Part shown: positions 12,653 to 25,541 of the stretch, piece by piece | How positions within the stretch are numbered: position 1 is the first letter of the stretch | Layout: each line of letters starts with the position of its first letter | Program-made: the position numbers and the translations under genes | Origin: Glycine soja | Taxonomy: Eukaryota; Streptophyta; Magnoliopsida; Fabales; Fabaceae | Length of the DNA stretch: 64,000 nt | NCBI RefSeq assembly: GCF_004193775.1 | Contig: NC_041016.1 | Span: 41,436,022-41,500,021 of the forward strand | Direction: 5' to 3' | Notes under the pieces: generated by a model | Seen by the model: the letters and a program-made list of their open reading frames with translations, nothing else | What the model was told of the DNA's origin: nothing | Databases searched by the model: none

Positions 12653-13590
12653 TTTGCTACTTCTAGTACACCCTTAAACTTCCCCTGAATCTAAGACAAC
12701 CCAAGTATTTTTTAACACTAAGTCACTCCCGACTTTTACAAACAAAAGTTTGAATGAATACAATGATTCAATAACACTCAAAGAGTGAATAGACAGTTAA
12801 GCTTGAATACAAATAACTTTGCTTAGTAAAGAATAAAGAGGAATAAGTGCTAAGTATATCATCCACTCAATTATGCAAAGTTTTGCTTTGGAGAACTTAA
12901 TCTCATTTTTCACTTGATTGATTTTATGCTTTTTGTTATTCAGAAAGAGAAACACCTTTTATAGACTTCAATGAAGAATCCATTACGAGATTAGTATTGA
13001 GCCTTAATATGACTGTTGTCTCTTAGATGGAGGCGAAAACACGTGGCACACTTTGAATGACGAGGATAGGAATAAAAGTACAAACAATTGCATGTGCTCA
13101 TCTTTTGCAGTAAAAATGACCCTTGAGGAATATTCTGCAAAAACCTTTTATTCTTTTCTATTATGTCTTTTCCTTAAATTTCAAATGTTAGCAATTCAAA
13201 TAAAGAGACATAAAACTTAAATTCAAAAAGTGAGATCATGAACTTCCCTTTGTAGCTAACAAAGACTTTAGTACCTTTCTGGACATCACTTGTGAGAATA
13301 TAAAAATAAGAGTGTGAGTGATTTAATGTCTAGTGGACATAACTTAGAAAACCTTAGTGTGAAAACACTAATATTCACAATAAGTGGACAAAATTGTTTT
13401 AACAGCTCATTGGATGCTAAATATTACTTAATAAAATTGTTTTCATTTTAAGCGTGGATGCAACTTACTAGAGTTGCAGATATTGATATAATATTGAGTG
13501 AGCTCTTTTACGAAGTTATTCCTATGTACTTAACAACAACTCATAAGTACATCAATAATTTATACTTTTGTAAAGATCAAAATCCAAGGT
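12653..13590. other. Noncoding stretch, unassigned
   Basis: No gene, RNA or terminal repeat is recognised here. The composition is AT-rich with short broken frames. It lies outside the copia LTR and is probably old repeat sequence. Confidence 0.4.
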
Positions 13591-14768
13591 GTGGTAGGTC
13601 ATCCAATGCTTAGTAGATCATCCAGACCTAACAATTAGTGACCCTCTTAGTGTATATGGGATGGATTATTATTGATTGTAAAACTTGGATACTTGAGACT
13701 GACTATAAGTGAGATGGTGTACCCGAATATGTCATACCTAAAACTCTCAAGGAATCTAATTGAAATTGTTGTTGCGGGTAGGCACATAAGTTGAGCATGG
13801 TTGGTGGGCCCTTAACCTAGTATTGGAAGTTGGTGGTGGTGGCTAACGGGAATGGCCTAATAAAATGGATGATGGGTGGGCAAACTCCTAGAAAGGTTAA
13901 GATCATTGCAAGCCTTGTCGAGGTAAGACATTATCCACACTCATCCATTTTTGATAAAACAACACTTCGTTTGTAGGATTAATTCAAGTGTCCCTGAATG
14001 GTCAATGTGTGACTATGTTAAGGGATGTACATGGGTTAATTGCTCAAAAGGTGAAATCCCCATGAAATCGAGTCTATCTTTGGTGTCGATTATTGATAGA
14101 CTAGTGATGATGATGTTTGATGGATAAATCATGGTGTATGATGATTGAATCTTGATATAATGATTGATGAATTGATGGTTGTTATGATATTCTTTGTTAT
14201 TGTAAATTCTAAGACTTATGCTTTATGTATGATTTCTTCATGTTATGTTTTATATGTAATGGTAGTCAGTCATACTTTAATGATTTAAGTTTATCCTGTT
14301 TTAAGTATGCTTGTTTTTGGTAAGCTTACATTTGCGTGTGGCATATGTGGTTGTGATTGTGATGATCTTGAACTTCGTGTTTGATGGAGCAGATGGTTAG
14401 GAGATGAATCTTGTCTTTGGAGGCATTGTGGATTGGCATGCTTAAACGTAAAGATATGATCCTTCTTTTGTTGTTTTTATTTTATTTTATGTATAGTGTT
14501 AGCTCTAAGTTTAGGTAGTTTATCTTTAGAGTTGTTTAGGCTTATACGCATGTTCTAAGGAGATTTGAGTTGTTATAATGTTGTGTGTGTATATATATAT
14601 GATGCGATGTTTTACTTTGGAGTTGTGCGTCTTAGCCTTTAGCATTTGAAACGCGAAAATTTTACAAGTATTTTCATAATTAAATTAATTGAAAAGTTTT
14701 GAATGAATTAAAATAAAGTCTTTCGCTTGATATGATTTCTAGTTTCATGTAACAATAGTGGGTCGTTA
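13591..14768 (+). repeat. Probable LTR fragment ending GGGTCGTTACA
   Basis: The right edge GGGTCGTTACA at 14,768 resembles the end of Ty3/gypsy LTRs that begin TGTAACGACCC on the other strand. A block near 13,790-13,860 (TAAGTTGAGCATGG... CCTAGTATTGGAAG... GTGGCTAACGGG) has a counterpart on the - strand near 34,010-34,075. The left edge is not defined. No coding sequence is present. Confidence 0.4.
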
Positions 14769-15179
14769 CACAACAATGATAGTTTTAATCAATAAATGAT
14801 AATAATATATTTTAAATTCTAACTTTAAGGTTGTGTATGTTGAATTTTGAAAAAAAATATGTTGCTCAAAATTTATAAACAAGTTCATAATTATGTGTTT
14901 GAATATGCTAAATTTTGTTAAACTTTAAATCTTTAAGTGTATAAGTTTATAGGTTAATAAAATTGTTTAGATTTTTTTTACTATAGACTGGGTTATGTGG
15001 GCCAGCAAGTAACTCACTAGGTCGACTTATATACTCAATGACTCATTGATCATATCGATGTTTGATTCGAGTTTAGTAACACTTGTTAGAAATGAAAAAA
15101 GGCAACTCATTTGTTATATATTTTGTGTTTTTTTATCATTTAACCTAAAATTTTAAAAAAAATCCATACATAATTTTTG

Positions 15180-16025
15180 TGGTCATTGAGGTGATAGTTG
15201 AAAACACCATATCTTTGAGTATCCTTGATGATTGAAAAAAATTTAGATAGCGTACACATTAAATATTGTTCACCAACTTCTACCATACTCCTATCTATTA
15301 AAGGAATTACAAAAATGTTTGAAGTCATCAATAATAGAGAAAATACTATGTTTCAAACATATAACCCTGAAGGTTAAGAGAAAAATGTGCAAATTATCTC
15401 AAAATGCATAGATAATATTGTTATATTGTTCTAGTAAGTATCATATCTCTTTTGTCAATATACTTTCTTCATTCTAAAATTGATTATTTAATTTATAAAA
15501 CAATTGTGGCTATTTTAGTTGTTAGTGGAAATTCATTGCAATGGATTTACATATAATTCATTATTATAAATTTTATGCAAATGTGAGCATTTGTGTGTGT
15601 GTGCGTGTGTACACATGTGTGCATTTTTGCTTTATATGTTGAACTCACTATTCTTTTCCGCATAAAACAAACTTAACATTCAAACATTTTTCTCTTTGCC
15701 AATATGCATTGAATCTTTGTCATCTTATGAATATCAAGATGAAATAAACTGATCAGATTATGTAAAGCTTTACCCTATATTTATGATACATCTAGTTCAA
15801 CACTAGTTTTTTTATAATTTTATTATTTTTTATCTTCAATCTATAAAAAAAATAAACATATTTTTCTTGGTTGATCAAGGACGTGATACATGAAAAGACT
15901 ATCTTCATTTGTCCTTGATTGTTTAAAAAAAGACCTAAATAAGATATTATTAAAATATTCCTTACCAACTTCTATAATACTCCTACTATATGTTGAGGAC
16001 AATGCAAAAATTTTTAAACCATCAA
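15180..16025 (+). repeat. Host repeat: complete unit plus the left part of a second unit, direct tandem copies (~690 bp period)
   Basis: The sequence around 15,270-15,331 (ACCAACTTCTACCATACTCC ... GAAGTCATCAA) is repeated at about 15,963-16,025 in diverged form. What follows the first copy (15,332-15,870) resembles what follows the Helitron at 29,298-29,860. The second unit is therefore split by the Helitron and the first unit is a natural unfilled copy of the same target, at 15,331/15,332 (CATCAA, then TAATAGAG). No coding function is apparent. Confidence 0.7.
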
Positions 16026-16039
16026 TCTATACTAAGTCT

Positions 16040-19000
16040 TATAAAAGTAGTAATGCGGATTTTAGTCTTTTTATTTTATTTGGTGGGGTTTGTGATTAAA
16101 ATACATAAGCCATCCATCTTGAACTCAAAGAATAGTACACTTAATTTTGTTTCCAGTTTTGGTTTGGTGATGTTGCTGAATGCTGATATGGTCTTGATGT
16201 CTAGATTTGATTTCTTAACAATGTTGAGTTGTTCTTATGTTCTTCATTGCTCCTTTCTTTGAATGGAGGATGTTGATGTTAATGTGTTTCTATTTGGAGT
16301 TTTGACATAGTATGAGGGGTTTGGATCTAAAAAGTAACTTTTTGTTGATGTTGTATGGATTTTTGAGTGCAAGCTATGGCAACACCAAAAAGTAGTAATG
16401 TGGATTTTAGACTTTTTATTTTATTTTTTGGGGTTTGTGATTAAAATTGAAAAGCAATCCATTTAGAACTCAATGAATAGTACACTTAATGTTGTTTCCA
16501 CTTTTGGTTTGGTGATGTTGCTGAATGCTTATATGGTCTCTATATCTAGATTTGATTTTTTTGACAATGTCGAGTTGTTCTTATGCTCTTCATTGTTCCT
16601 TTCTTTGAATGGAGGATGCTGATGTTATTGTGTTTCTCTTTGGAGTTTTAACATAACATGAGGGGTTTGGCTCTAAAAAATGACTTTATGTTGATGTTGT
16701 ATGGTTTTTTGAGTGCAAGGTATGGAAACACCTAAAATTAGTAATATGGATTTTAGATTTTTTATTTTATTAGGTGGGGTTTGTGATTAAAATTGAAAAG
16801 CCTTCCATCTAGAACTCGATGAATAGTACACTTACTTTTGTTTCCAATTTGGGTTTGGTGATGTTGCTGAATGCTGATATGGTCTTGATGTCTAGATTTG
16901 ATTTTTTGAAAATGTTGAACAGTTCTTATGTTCTTCATTGCTCCTTTCATTGAATTGAGGATATCGATGTTTTTGTGTTTCTCTATGGAGTTTTAACATA
17001 CTATGAGGAGTTTGGCTTTAAAAAATGACTTTTGGTTGATTTTGTATGGTTTTTTGAGTGCAAGCTATGGAACCACCTAAAAGTAGTAATGTGGATTTTA
17101 GACTTTTTTTTTTTTTGTGGGGTTTGTGATTAAAATTGAAAAGCCTTCCATCTTGAACTCCATGAATAGTACACTCAATTTTGTTTCCAATTTTGGTGTG
17201 GTGGTGTTGTTGAATTCTGATATGGTCTTGATGTCTAGATTTCATTTTTTGACGATGTTATGTTGTTCTTATGTTCTTCATTGCTACTTTCTTTGAATGG
17301 AGGATGTTGATGTTATTGTGTTTCTCTTTTGAGTTTTAACATAGTGTGAGGGGTTTGGCTCTTAAAAATGACTTTTTGTTGATTTTGTGTAGTTTTTTGA
17401 GTGCAAGCTATGGCAACACCTAAAAGTAGTAATTTGGATTTTAGACTTTTTATTTTATTTGTTGAGGTTTGTGATTAAAATTGAAATGCCTTCCATCAAG
17501 AACTCGATGACTGTCACACTTAATTTTGTTGCCAATTTTGGTTTGGTGATGTTGCTGAATATTGATATGGTCTTGATGTCTAGATTTGATTTTTTGACAA
17601 TGTTGAGTTGTTCTTATGTTCTTCATTGCTCCTTTCTTTGAATGGAGGATATTGATGTTATTGTGTTTCTCTTTGGAGTTTTAACATAGTGTGAGGGATT
17701 TGGAACTAAAAAGTGACTTTTTGTTGATGTTGTATGGTTTTTGGAGTGCAAGCTATGGCAACACCTAAAATTTGGTGGGGTTTGTGATTAAAATTGAAAA
17801 GCCTTCCATCTTGAACTCGATGAATAGTACACCTAATTTTGTTTCAAATTATGGTTTGTTGATGTTGCTGAATGTTGATATGGTCTCTATAACTAGATTT
17901 GATTTTTTGACAATGTTGAGCTGTTCTTATGTTCTTCATTGCTCCTTTCTTTGAATGGAGGATGTTGATGTTATTGTGTTTCTCTTTGGAGTTTTAACAT
18001 AGTATGAGGGGATTGGCTCTATCAAAAGACTTTATGTTGACGTTGTATGGTTTTTTGAGTGCAAGATATGGAAATACCTAAAATTAGAAATGTGGATTTT
18101 AGACTTTTTATTTTATTTGGTGGGGTTAGTGATTAAAATTGAAAAGCCGTCCATCTAGAACTCGATGAATAGTACACTTAGTTTTGTTTCCAATTTAGGT
18201 TTGGTGATGTTGCTGAATGCTGATATGGTCTTGATGTCTAGATTTTATTTTTTGACAATGTTGAATAGTTCTTATGTTCTTCATTGCTCCTTTCTTTGAA
18301 TTGAGGATCTTGATGTTATTGTGTTTCTCTTTGGAGTTTTAACATACTATGAGGGGTTTGGCTTTAAAAAATGACTTTTTTATTGATTTTGTATGGTTTT
18401 GTGAGTGCAAGCTATGGAACCACCTAAAAGTAGTAATGTGGATTTTAGACATTTTATTTTATTTTTTGGGGTTTGTGATTAAAATTGAAAAGCCTTCCAT
18501 CAAGAACTCGATGAATAGTACACTCAGTTTTATTTCCAATTTTGGTGTGGTGATGTTGTTGAATTTTGATATGGTCTTGATGTCTAGATTTCATTTTTTG
18601 ACGATGTTGAGTTGTTCTTATGTTCTTCATAGCTCCTTTCTTTGAATGGAGGATGTCGATGTTATTGTGTTTCTCTTTGGAGTTTTAACATAGTGTGAGG
18701 GGTTTGGCTCTTAAAAATGACTTTTTTTCTTTATTTTGTGTGGTTTTTTGAGTGCAAGCTTTGGCAACACCTGAAAGAAGTAATGTGGATTTTAGACTTT
18801 TTATTTTATTTGGTGGGGTTTGTGATTAAAATTGAAAAGCCTTCCATCTAGAACTCGATGACAGACTTAATTTTGTTTCCAATTTTGGTTTGGTGATGTT
18901 GTTGAATGCTGATATGGTCTTGATGTCTAGATTTCATTTTTTGACAATGTTGAGTTGTTCTTATGTTAATGATTGCTTCTTTCTTTCAATGGAGGATGTT

Positions 19001-21936
19001 GATGTTATTGTGTTTCTCTTTGGAGTTTTAACATAGTGTGAGGGTTTGGGTCGAAAAAATGACTTTTTGTTGATGTTGTATGGCTTTTTAAGTGCAAGCT
19101 ATGGCAACACCTAAAAGTAGTAATGTGGATTTTAGACTTTTTGTTTTATTTGGTGGGTTTTGTCATTAAAATTGAAAAACCTTCCATCTAGAACTCGATG
19201 AATAGTACACTTAATTTTGTTTCAAATTTTGGTTTGGTGATGTTGTTGAATGTTGATATGGTGTTGATGTCTAGATTTGATTTTTAACAATGTTGAGCTA
19301 TTCTTATGTTCATCATTGCTTCTTTCTTTTAATGCAGGATGTTGATGTTATTGTGTTTCTCTTTGGAGTTTTAACATAGTATGAGGGGTTTGGCTTTAAA
19401 AAATTACATTTTGTTGATGTTGTATGGTTTTTTTAGTGCAAGCTATGGCAACACCTAAAAGTTGTAATGTGGATTTTAGACTTTTTATTTTATTTGGTGG
19501 GGTTTGTAATTTAAATTGAAAAGCCTTCCATCTAGAACTCGATAAATAGTACACTTAATTTTGTTTCCAATTTTCGTTTTTTGAAGTTGCTGAATGCTGA
19601 TATGGTCTTGATGTCTAGATTTGATTTTTTGACAATGTTGAGTTATTCTTATGTTCTTGATTGCTCCTTTCTTTGAATGGAGGATGTTGATGTTATTGTG
19701 TTTCTCTTTGGAGTTTTAACATAGTATGAGGGGTTTGGCTCTAAAGAATGACTTTTTGTTGATGTTGTATGGTTTTTTTTAGTGCAAGCTATGGCAACAC
19801 CTAAAAGCAGTCATGTGGATTTTAGACTTTTTATATTATTTGGTGGGTTTGTGATTAAAATTGAAAAGCCTTCCATCTAGAACTTGACAAATAACACACT
19901 TAATTTTGTTTCCAATTTTTTTTTGGTGGTGTTGTTGAATTCTGATATGGTCTTGATGTCTAGATTTAATTTTTTGACAATGTTGAGCTATTATTATGTT
20001 CTTCAGTGCTCCTTTCTTTGAATGGAGGATGTTGATGTTATTGTGTTTCTCTTTGGTGTTTTAACATAGTATGAGGGGTCTGGCTCTAAAAAATGACTTT
20101 TTGTTTAGGTTGTATGGTTTTTTGAGTGCAAGCTATGGCAACACCTAAAAGTATGTGGATTTTAGACTTTTTATTTTATTTGGTGGGATTTGTGATTAAA
20201 ATTGAAATGCCTTCCATCTTGAACTCGATGACTAGTACACTTAATTTTGTTTCCAATTTTCGTTTGGTGATGTTGCTGAATTCTGATATGGTCTTCATGT
20301 CGACATTTGATTTTTTGACAATGTTGAGTTGTTCTTATATTCTTCATTGCTCCTTTCTTTGAATGGAGGATGTTGATGTTATTGAGTTTCTCTTTGGAGT
20401 TTTAACATAGTATGAGGGGTTTGGCTCTAATAAATGACTTTGTGTTGATGTTGAATGGTTTTTTTAGTGCAAGCTATGGCAACACCTAAAACTTGTAATG
20501 TGGATTTTAGACTTTTTATTTTATTTGGTGGGGTTTGTGATTAAAATTGAAAACCCTTCCATCTAGAACTCGATGAATAGTACACTTAATTTTGTTTCCA
20601 ATTTTGGTTTGGTGATGTTGCTGAATGCTGATATGGTCTTGATGTCTAGATTTGATTTTTTGACATTGTTGAGTTGTTCTTATGCTCTTCATTGCTCCTT
20701 TCTTTGAATGGAGGATGTTGATGTTATTGTGTTTCTCTTTGGAGTTTTAACATAGTATGAGGGTTTGGAACTAAAAAGTGATTTTTTGTTGATGTTGTAT
20801 GGTTTTTTGAGTGCAAGCTATGGCAACACCTAAAAGTAGTAATGTGGATTTTATACTTTTTATTTTATTTGGTGGGGTTTGTGATTAAAATTGAAAACCT
20901 TCCATCTAGAACTCGATGAATAGTACACTTAATGTTGTTTCCAATTTTGGTTTGGTGATGTTGTTGAATGCTGATATGGTCTCTATATCTAGATTTGATT
21001 TTTTGACAATGTCGAGCTGTTCTTATGTTCTTCATTGCTCCTTTCTTTGAATGGAGGATGTTGATGTTATTGTGTTTCTCTTTGGAGTTTTAACATAATA
21101 TGAGGGGTTTGGCTCCAAAAAATGACTTTTTGTTGATGTTGTATGGTTTTTTGTGTGCAAGCTATGGCAACACCTAAAAGTAGTAATGTGGATTTTATAC
21201 TTTTTATTTTATTTGGTGGGGTTTGTGATTAAAATTGAAAAGCCTTCCATCTAGAACTCGATGAATAGTACACTTAATGTTGTTTCCAATTTTGGTTTGG
21301 TGATGTTGCTGAATGCTGATATGGTCTCTATATCTAGATTTGATTTTTTGACAATGTCGAGCTGTTCTTATGTTCTTCATTGCTCCTTTCTTTGAATGGA
21401 GGATGTTGATGTTATTGTGTTTCTCTTTGGAGTTTTAACATAATATGAGGGGTTTGGCTCCAAAAAATGACTTTTTGTTGATGTTGTATGGTTTTTTGAG
21501 TGCAAGCTATGGCAACACCTAAATCTAGTATTGTGGATTTTAGACTTTTTTTATTTTGTGGTGTTTGTGATGAAAATTGAATAGCCTTCCATCTAGAACT
21601 CCATGAATAGTACACTTAATTTTGTTTCCAATTTTTGTTTGGTGATGTTGCTGAATGTTGATATGGTCTTGATGATTTGATTTTTTGACAATGTTGAGCT
21701 GTTCGTATGTTCTTAATTGCTCCTTTCTTTGAATGGAGGATGTTGACGTTATTGTGTTTCTCTTTGGAGTTTTAACATAGTATGAGGGGTTTGGCTCTAA
21801 AAAATGACTTTTTGTTGATGTTGTATGGTTTTTTAAGTGCAAGCTATGGCAACACCTAAAAGTAGTAATGTGGATTTTAGACTTTTTATTTTATTTGGTG
21901 GGGTTTGTGATTAAAATTGAAAATCCTTCCATCTAA
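16040..21936 (+). repeat. Tandem array, ~345-bp monomer, about 17 copies
   Basis: The phrase GGATTTTAGAC or a close variant recurs at 16057, 16402, 16748, 17093, 17436, 18094, 18440, 18787, 19127, 19471, 19817, 20157, 20502, 20846, 21190, 21535 and 21872. Spacing is 337-347 bp. The unit starting near 17,771 lacks about 32 bp, including this phrase. Units at 20,846 and 21,190 are nearly identical, pointing to a recent duplication; others differ by small indels and substitutions. The first unit begins about 15 bp inside the Helitron 5' end and the last stops in mid-unit at about 21,936. Short open frames ending MLSCSYVLHCSFL recur in several units, but there is no evidence that they are translated. 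Confidence 0.95.
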
Positions 21937-22222
21937 ATGTTTAAAAGTTATTTAGTATTAGACATTCAGTCACTCATGGAGAACAAAACTTAGCAGCAGA
22001 GAGGGAAAGTGGAGGAAAAAGAAAAGTGACTCAACATTGAATGTTAGTTTGACACGTGTCCAATATTTGGACAAATTTAATATAACTCTTGATGATTTCA
22101 AAATAAAAATTATAACTTAAACCTCAAAAAAAAAAACTTCGCACCATTTTTAGCTAGACTCGATAGATAGTTTATCTTGATATGCTGAATATGCAAGATA
22201 GCGAGAGAGAAGACAAATTAAA

Positions 22223-23041
22223 GGACACGCTGCTCCTACTTAGCTCATCAAATTTCTGGATGAAAATCCAATTGTTTTGGAAAAATTAAGAGTGAGTATT
22301 GAAGACACTATAATCTTTCTCCGTTCCATGTTTGAAGATTTTAAAATGTAACTTCATGAATTAATGGTGATGTTTTGCAGGAGGAACATAGACGAATTAT
22401 TGAAAATAGAAAGAGTGGAACAAATCTTACATGGTCTTAAGTTAATAACATGTCTTACACAACCAAAGTGAGCATCAATGTTTTAGTTTGTCAATAATTT
22501 TTAAGTTTTCACAGCTCACCAAGATTATTGGTCATTTAAATTTCAGGTAATTAGTGAAACTCTTAGTTGAGCCACAATACTACCTTGCTTTTCAAGAAAG
22601 GCATCCCAGGATTTTGAAATTGGTGGTATATGGCAATACAAATTAAATGGACAACTATGGTATATAATGTTTGCCTATTGAAATTGTTCTTTGAATGAGA
22701 GACTAAAAACAAATTGTTAAACTTTGCAAGTTATAAAGTTAGAAAAGGTTGGTCCATCAACCTAGATGTTATTTCTATCCACCATGACCAAGAAGTTTTC
22801 TCAGATCCTGAAAAGTTTGATCCCTCTAGATTTGATGCAAGTTACTTCCTCACAAGAAACTCTAATAAATGATCATGTATGTTTCTAAGGATCACAAAAT
22901 TGATATTTTCATTCAATTGCAGGAACCCTTGAGGCCTTTCAGCTTTCTTGGATTTGGTAGTAGACCACGTATGTGTCCTGGAATGAACCTTGCCAAGCTT
23001 GAAATCAGTGTCTTCATCCATCACCTTATCAACAAATACAC
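22223..23041 (+). pseudogene. Cytochrome P450 pseudogene, CYP722-like, C-terminal exons
   Basis: Intron-containing P450 remains lie in order. The I-helix end reads LIKFLDENPIVLEKLR (exon to 22,291). The next exon reads EEHRRIIENRKSG (22,381-22,467). An exon from 22,547 carries the K-helix region, where ExxR has become ETLS followed by a stop. A PERF-like exon reads NLDVISIHH ... DPEKFDPSRFD (about 22,733-22,839). A heme-binding exon at 22,923-23,041 reads FGSRPRMCPG with the cysteine ligand intact. Stops in the I-helix (probably Trp to TAG), after TWS, and in the K-helix kill the frame. The PERF exon ends at GCAAGT, either a GC donor or a mutated GT. The N-terminal half and final exon are missing. 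The subfamily call is from remembered similarity. It lies inside the Helitron, in the same orientation as the other captured fragments. Confidence 0.75.
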
Positions 23042-23328
23042 GTAAGATAAGAACAAATTCTTAATAATGTAGAGAATAACATAACTGCACCCAGAAAAAG
23101 TATAATCACACAATGGCTTACTTAAAACAATTTTTTTGGATTTCCCAAAGCAATATTTATTCCATTTTTTCCTATTTATTTCAGCCTTTTCCTAAAACAT
23201 AACTGCACCCAGAAAAATATTTATTCCAATCTTTCTCCTAATTGTTATTTTTGTTGTTGTGGTAGTTTATTTTGTTGAAGAGTAGGAACATAGTCTGCAG
23301 ACGAGAAGAATTGAGTTTTGTTGGATGG

Positions 23329-24750
23329 GTAATTGTTAGTCGGTGAATACGACTAACTTTTGTGTTTAAAACTTGTGTAAATTGTATCAAACTCTTCCAA
23401 TTTATGGTTATTTTGTAGTGTTATAAGTATTTTATGTTAAGTATAGGTAATAAATACTTAGTACTTCCATTTTGTGTGTTTAATAATCATTTTCTCTCAA
23501 TTTTAGGTTAATTAGGCAAGCTTTGAAAAGTGTTATTTTTCACCTTCTCGCTAAGCCAGCAAATTGGCTTAGCGAGCGTCCGCTAAGCGCAACACTCATG
23601 GGCTAAGTGCGAGGAAGACTCTGGAAGAAGATGAGCTGTACAGGTTCGCTAAGCGTACCACTTCATCTCACTAAGCGCACCGCTTCAGTCCATCTGCTAA
23701 GCGAGAAAGGCATGCGCTAAGCCAAAATTCACTATGTGCGCTAAACGGTCCATAATTGCGCTAAGCGCACGAGCACGAACAAGGGCACCTATTTAACCCT
23801 GAAATCAGATTTTAGAGAGAGTTTGGACTAGGATTCAGAGCTTTGCATGTCTAGAGATTCTAGAGAGAGAAAAGTCCAAGTTCTAAAGAGTTTTGAGAGA
23901 TTTTGTTGTGTGAAGATCTGCAGAGACTAGAGCTTGAAGCAGGAGCCGGTTTGAGAGCTCAAGATGAGTTTGTGAGTGATTGTGAGATCCTAGAGGTGAA
24001 GGAGACATCTTCACTACTTGTAATTTTGCAATCTTTCATCTTGTTCTTCTCTTTGTTGTAAAGAAGGCTTCCTGGTTATGGAAAGCTAAATCCTCTGTTG
24101 GATCTTCCCTGTAGGTACCTGATGTATATATATTTCTATCTATCTAATGATGTTTTGTGTGTTCTCTGTGCTATCTGCTTTTCACTCCAGTATGCCTTTA
24201 CCTTGATCACATAGATGCATGCTTTGTTAGGGTCATTCAACAATGGAAACTGGTCTGATTCTAAAGTTCTTGATAGTATAAGGCTAAGTTGTCGTACTAT
24301 CACGAGGAATCGGGGTGCGATAATTTAGTTGTGTATGTGTGTCTTAATGCGGTCCTGGTTGAGTTTAGTCCAACAAGAGGAATCTGCGGACGATGCTTGA
24401 TCAGGATTAGGCTAAACTATCATGAGGAATCGGGGTTTAGTATCTCAGGAGACACCATAGGAACACATGAGCATTGTTAGATAGAGAATATCTTTTTAGC
24501 ATCAGGCACCTATTAAGAAGGCCAACGTGTTTTCTACTTGTTTTTACACATCAGTTATCTCGCGTGATTTTCCTTTTTGCACAGATAGTTTACACACCTG
24601 TTCATATTCACACTTATCTTTACACACCATACACCTATTTGCTAAAATAGCTTACCGAATAACACAAGTTCCCCGAGAGTTCGATACTCAGTTCTTACCG
24701 TTTTATACTACTTGTGCGATCCGGTGCACTTGCCGTAAGAGAACAGTAAT
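23329..24750 (+). repeat. Solo LTR, family B, flanked by GTAAT duplication
   Basis: The LTR covers 23,334-24,745 (1,412 bp), starts TGTTAGTCGG and ends AGAGAACA, with a perfect 5-bp repeat GTAAT at 23,329-23,333 and 24,746-24,750. It resembles the LTR of the - strand element at 57,937-59,270: a shared start, a shared ATACTCAGTTCTTACCG-like block before the end, and CGCTAAGCG words (23,545-23,775). The first 24 bases can fold, GTTAGTCG pairing with CGACTAAC. No internal region remains, so it is a solo LTR inserted into the Helitron after the Helitron formed or moved. Confidence 0.88.
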
Positions 24751-25317
24751 AAACTTGGGAGGAGGAGACAAGTGGTAGATGAGAAATATAAGAGGCCACA
24801 AGGGTTGTATAATCACAAAGATGTTACTATTGTGCCCATGCTCCAGCTTCTAACACGTGTCTGATTTGTTGGTTTTTTGGGCATTTCCGCTTCAGGCTTT
24901 GGTTCCCCCACATCATTTTGGCCTTGCTTCGTTGGTTGACAGGTGCATTTTGGGTTTGCTTCATTTGTTGAATGCGTGCCACTTTCCTCTGCCTTAATCT
25001 CAGACGGGTGCTTTCCTCTTTTCTCCCCTCGATCTCACCACTCTCGAATATTCCATTCTCCCCTCTTTTCCATCTTCTGATTTGTTAATGCTAATGTTGA
25101 TGACTCAAATGGTTTGCCTAAATTAGGGAAGAATTACAGCTATATAATAATTGCTCGGCTCTTGCTCTATGGATATAGGGATGTGCCGGTAGATGAACGT
25201 GTAACCATGACAAATTTCTCTTTCTTTTTCCTCCTTTTAAGATCTTTGGAATTTTTACAATAATAGTTACTGCTTTATGTATCAAAATTGAGTGCTTTTT
25301 CTTATGCATCAATATAG
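24751..25317 (+). other. Noncoding Helitron interior before the MPP-alpha fragment
   Basis: No protein similarity is recognised. The CT-rich stretch near 24,960-25,080 has the look of a plant 5' UTR or promoter, but nothing assigns it to a gene. It runs directly up to the splice acceptor of the MPP-alpha exon. Confidence 0.35.
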
Positions 25318-25541
25318 GCCTCTGATTTTGTGGCAAAAGTTGTGGATTTAGCAGCCAGAGAATTAATAGCAATTACATCACCAGGACAAGGTTTAATCTG
25401 CGTTGCTTTTTGTCTCTTGCTATGAATCCTGGTATATGCCAAATTAAATATAGGCTTGTTGCAATGGCAGTTACACAGGTACAACTTGACCATGCCAAGG
25501 TATCCACGGACTCTGCAGTTCTAATGAAATTGGAGTCCACA
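25318..25541 (+). pseudogene. Captured fragment of mitochondrial processing peptidase alpha subunit
   Basis: Two exons with consistent splice sites are visible. Exon one (25,318-25,390) reads ASDFVAKVVDLAARELIAI and then TSPGQ, and ends in phase 1 before GT. Exon two (25,471-25,541) restores the codon and reads VTQVQLDHAKVSTDSAVLMK and then LEST. This matches the remembered middle of plant MPP-alpha, whose pattern is VDLAARELIAIASPGQVTQV ... STKSAVLMNLESR. MPP removes targeting peptides in mitochondria; alpha is the substrate-recognition partner. Only about 50 of some 500 residues are present, so this is a gene fragment. It is on the + strand, like the other captured pieces, about 1.6 kb before the HCF136 fragment. 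Identification is by remembered similarity, not by search. Confidence 0.7.

Noticed and set aside
15890..21842. Recurrent 60-100 residue open frames on both strands in the 345-bp array, possibly a repeated peptide gene
   Set aside because: The frames recur because the DNA unit recurs. Many units have them broken by indels, there is no promoter or start context, and the unit's divergence includes frameshifts.
16040..21936. CRISPR-like or centromeric satellite interpretation of the array
   Set aside because: There are no unique spacers between short repeats. The monomer is contiguous and the array lies at the Helitron 5' end in an otherwise ordinary region.
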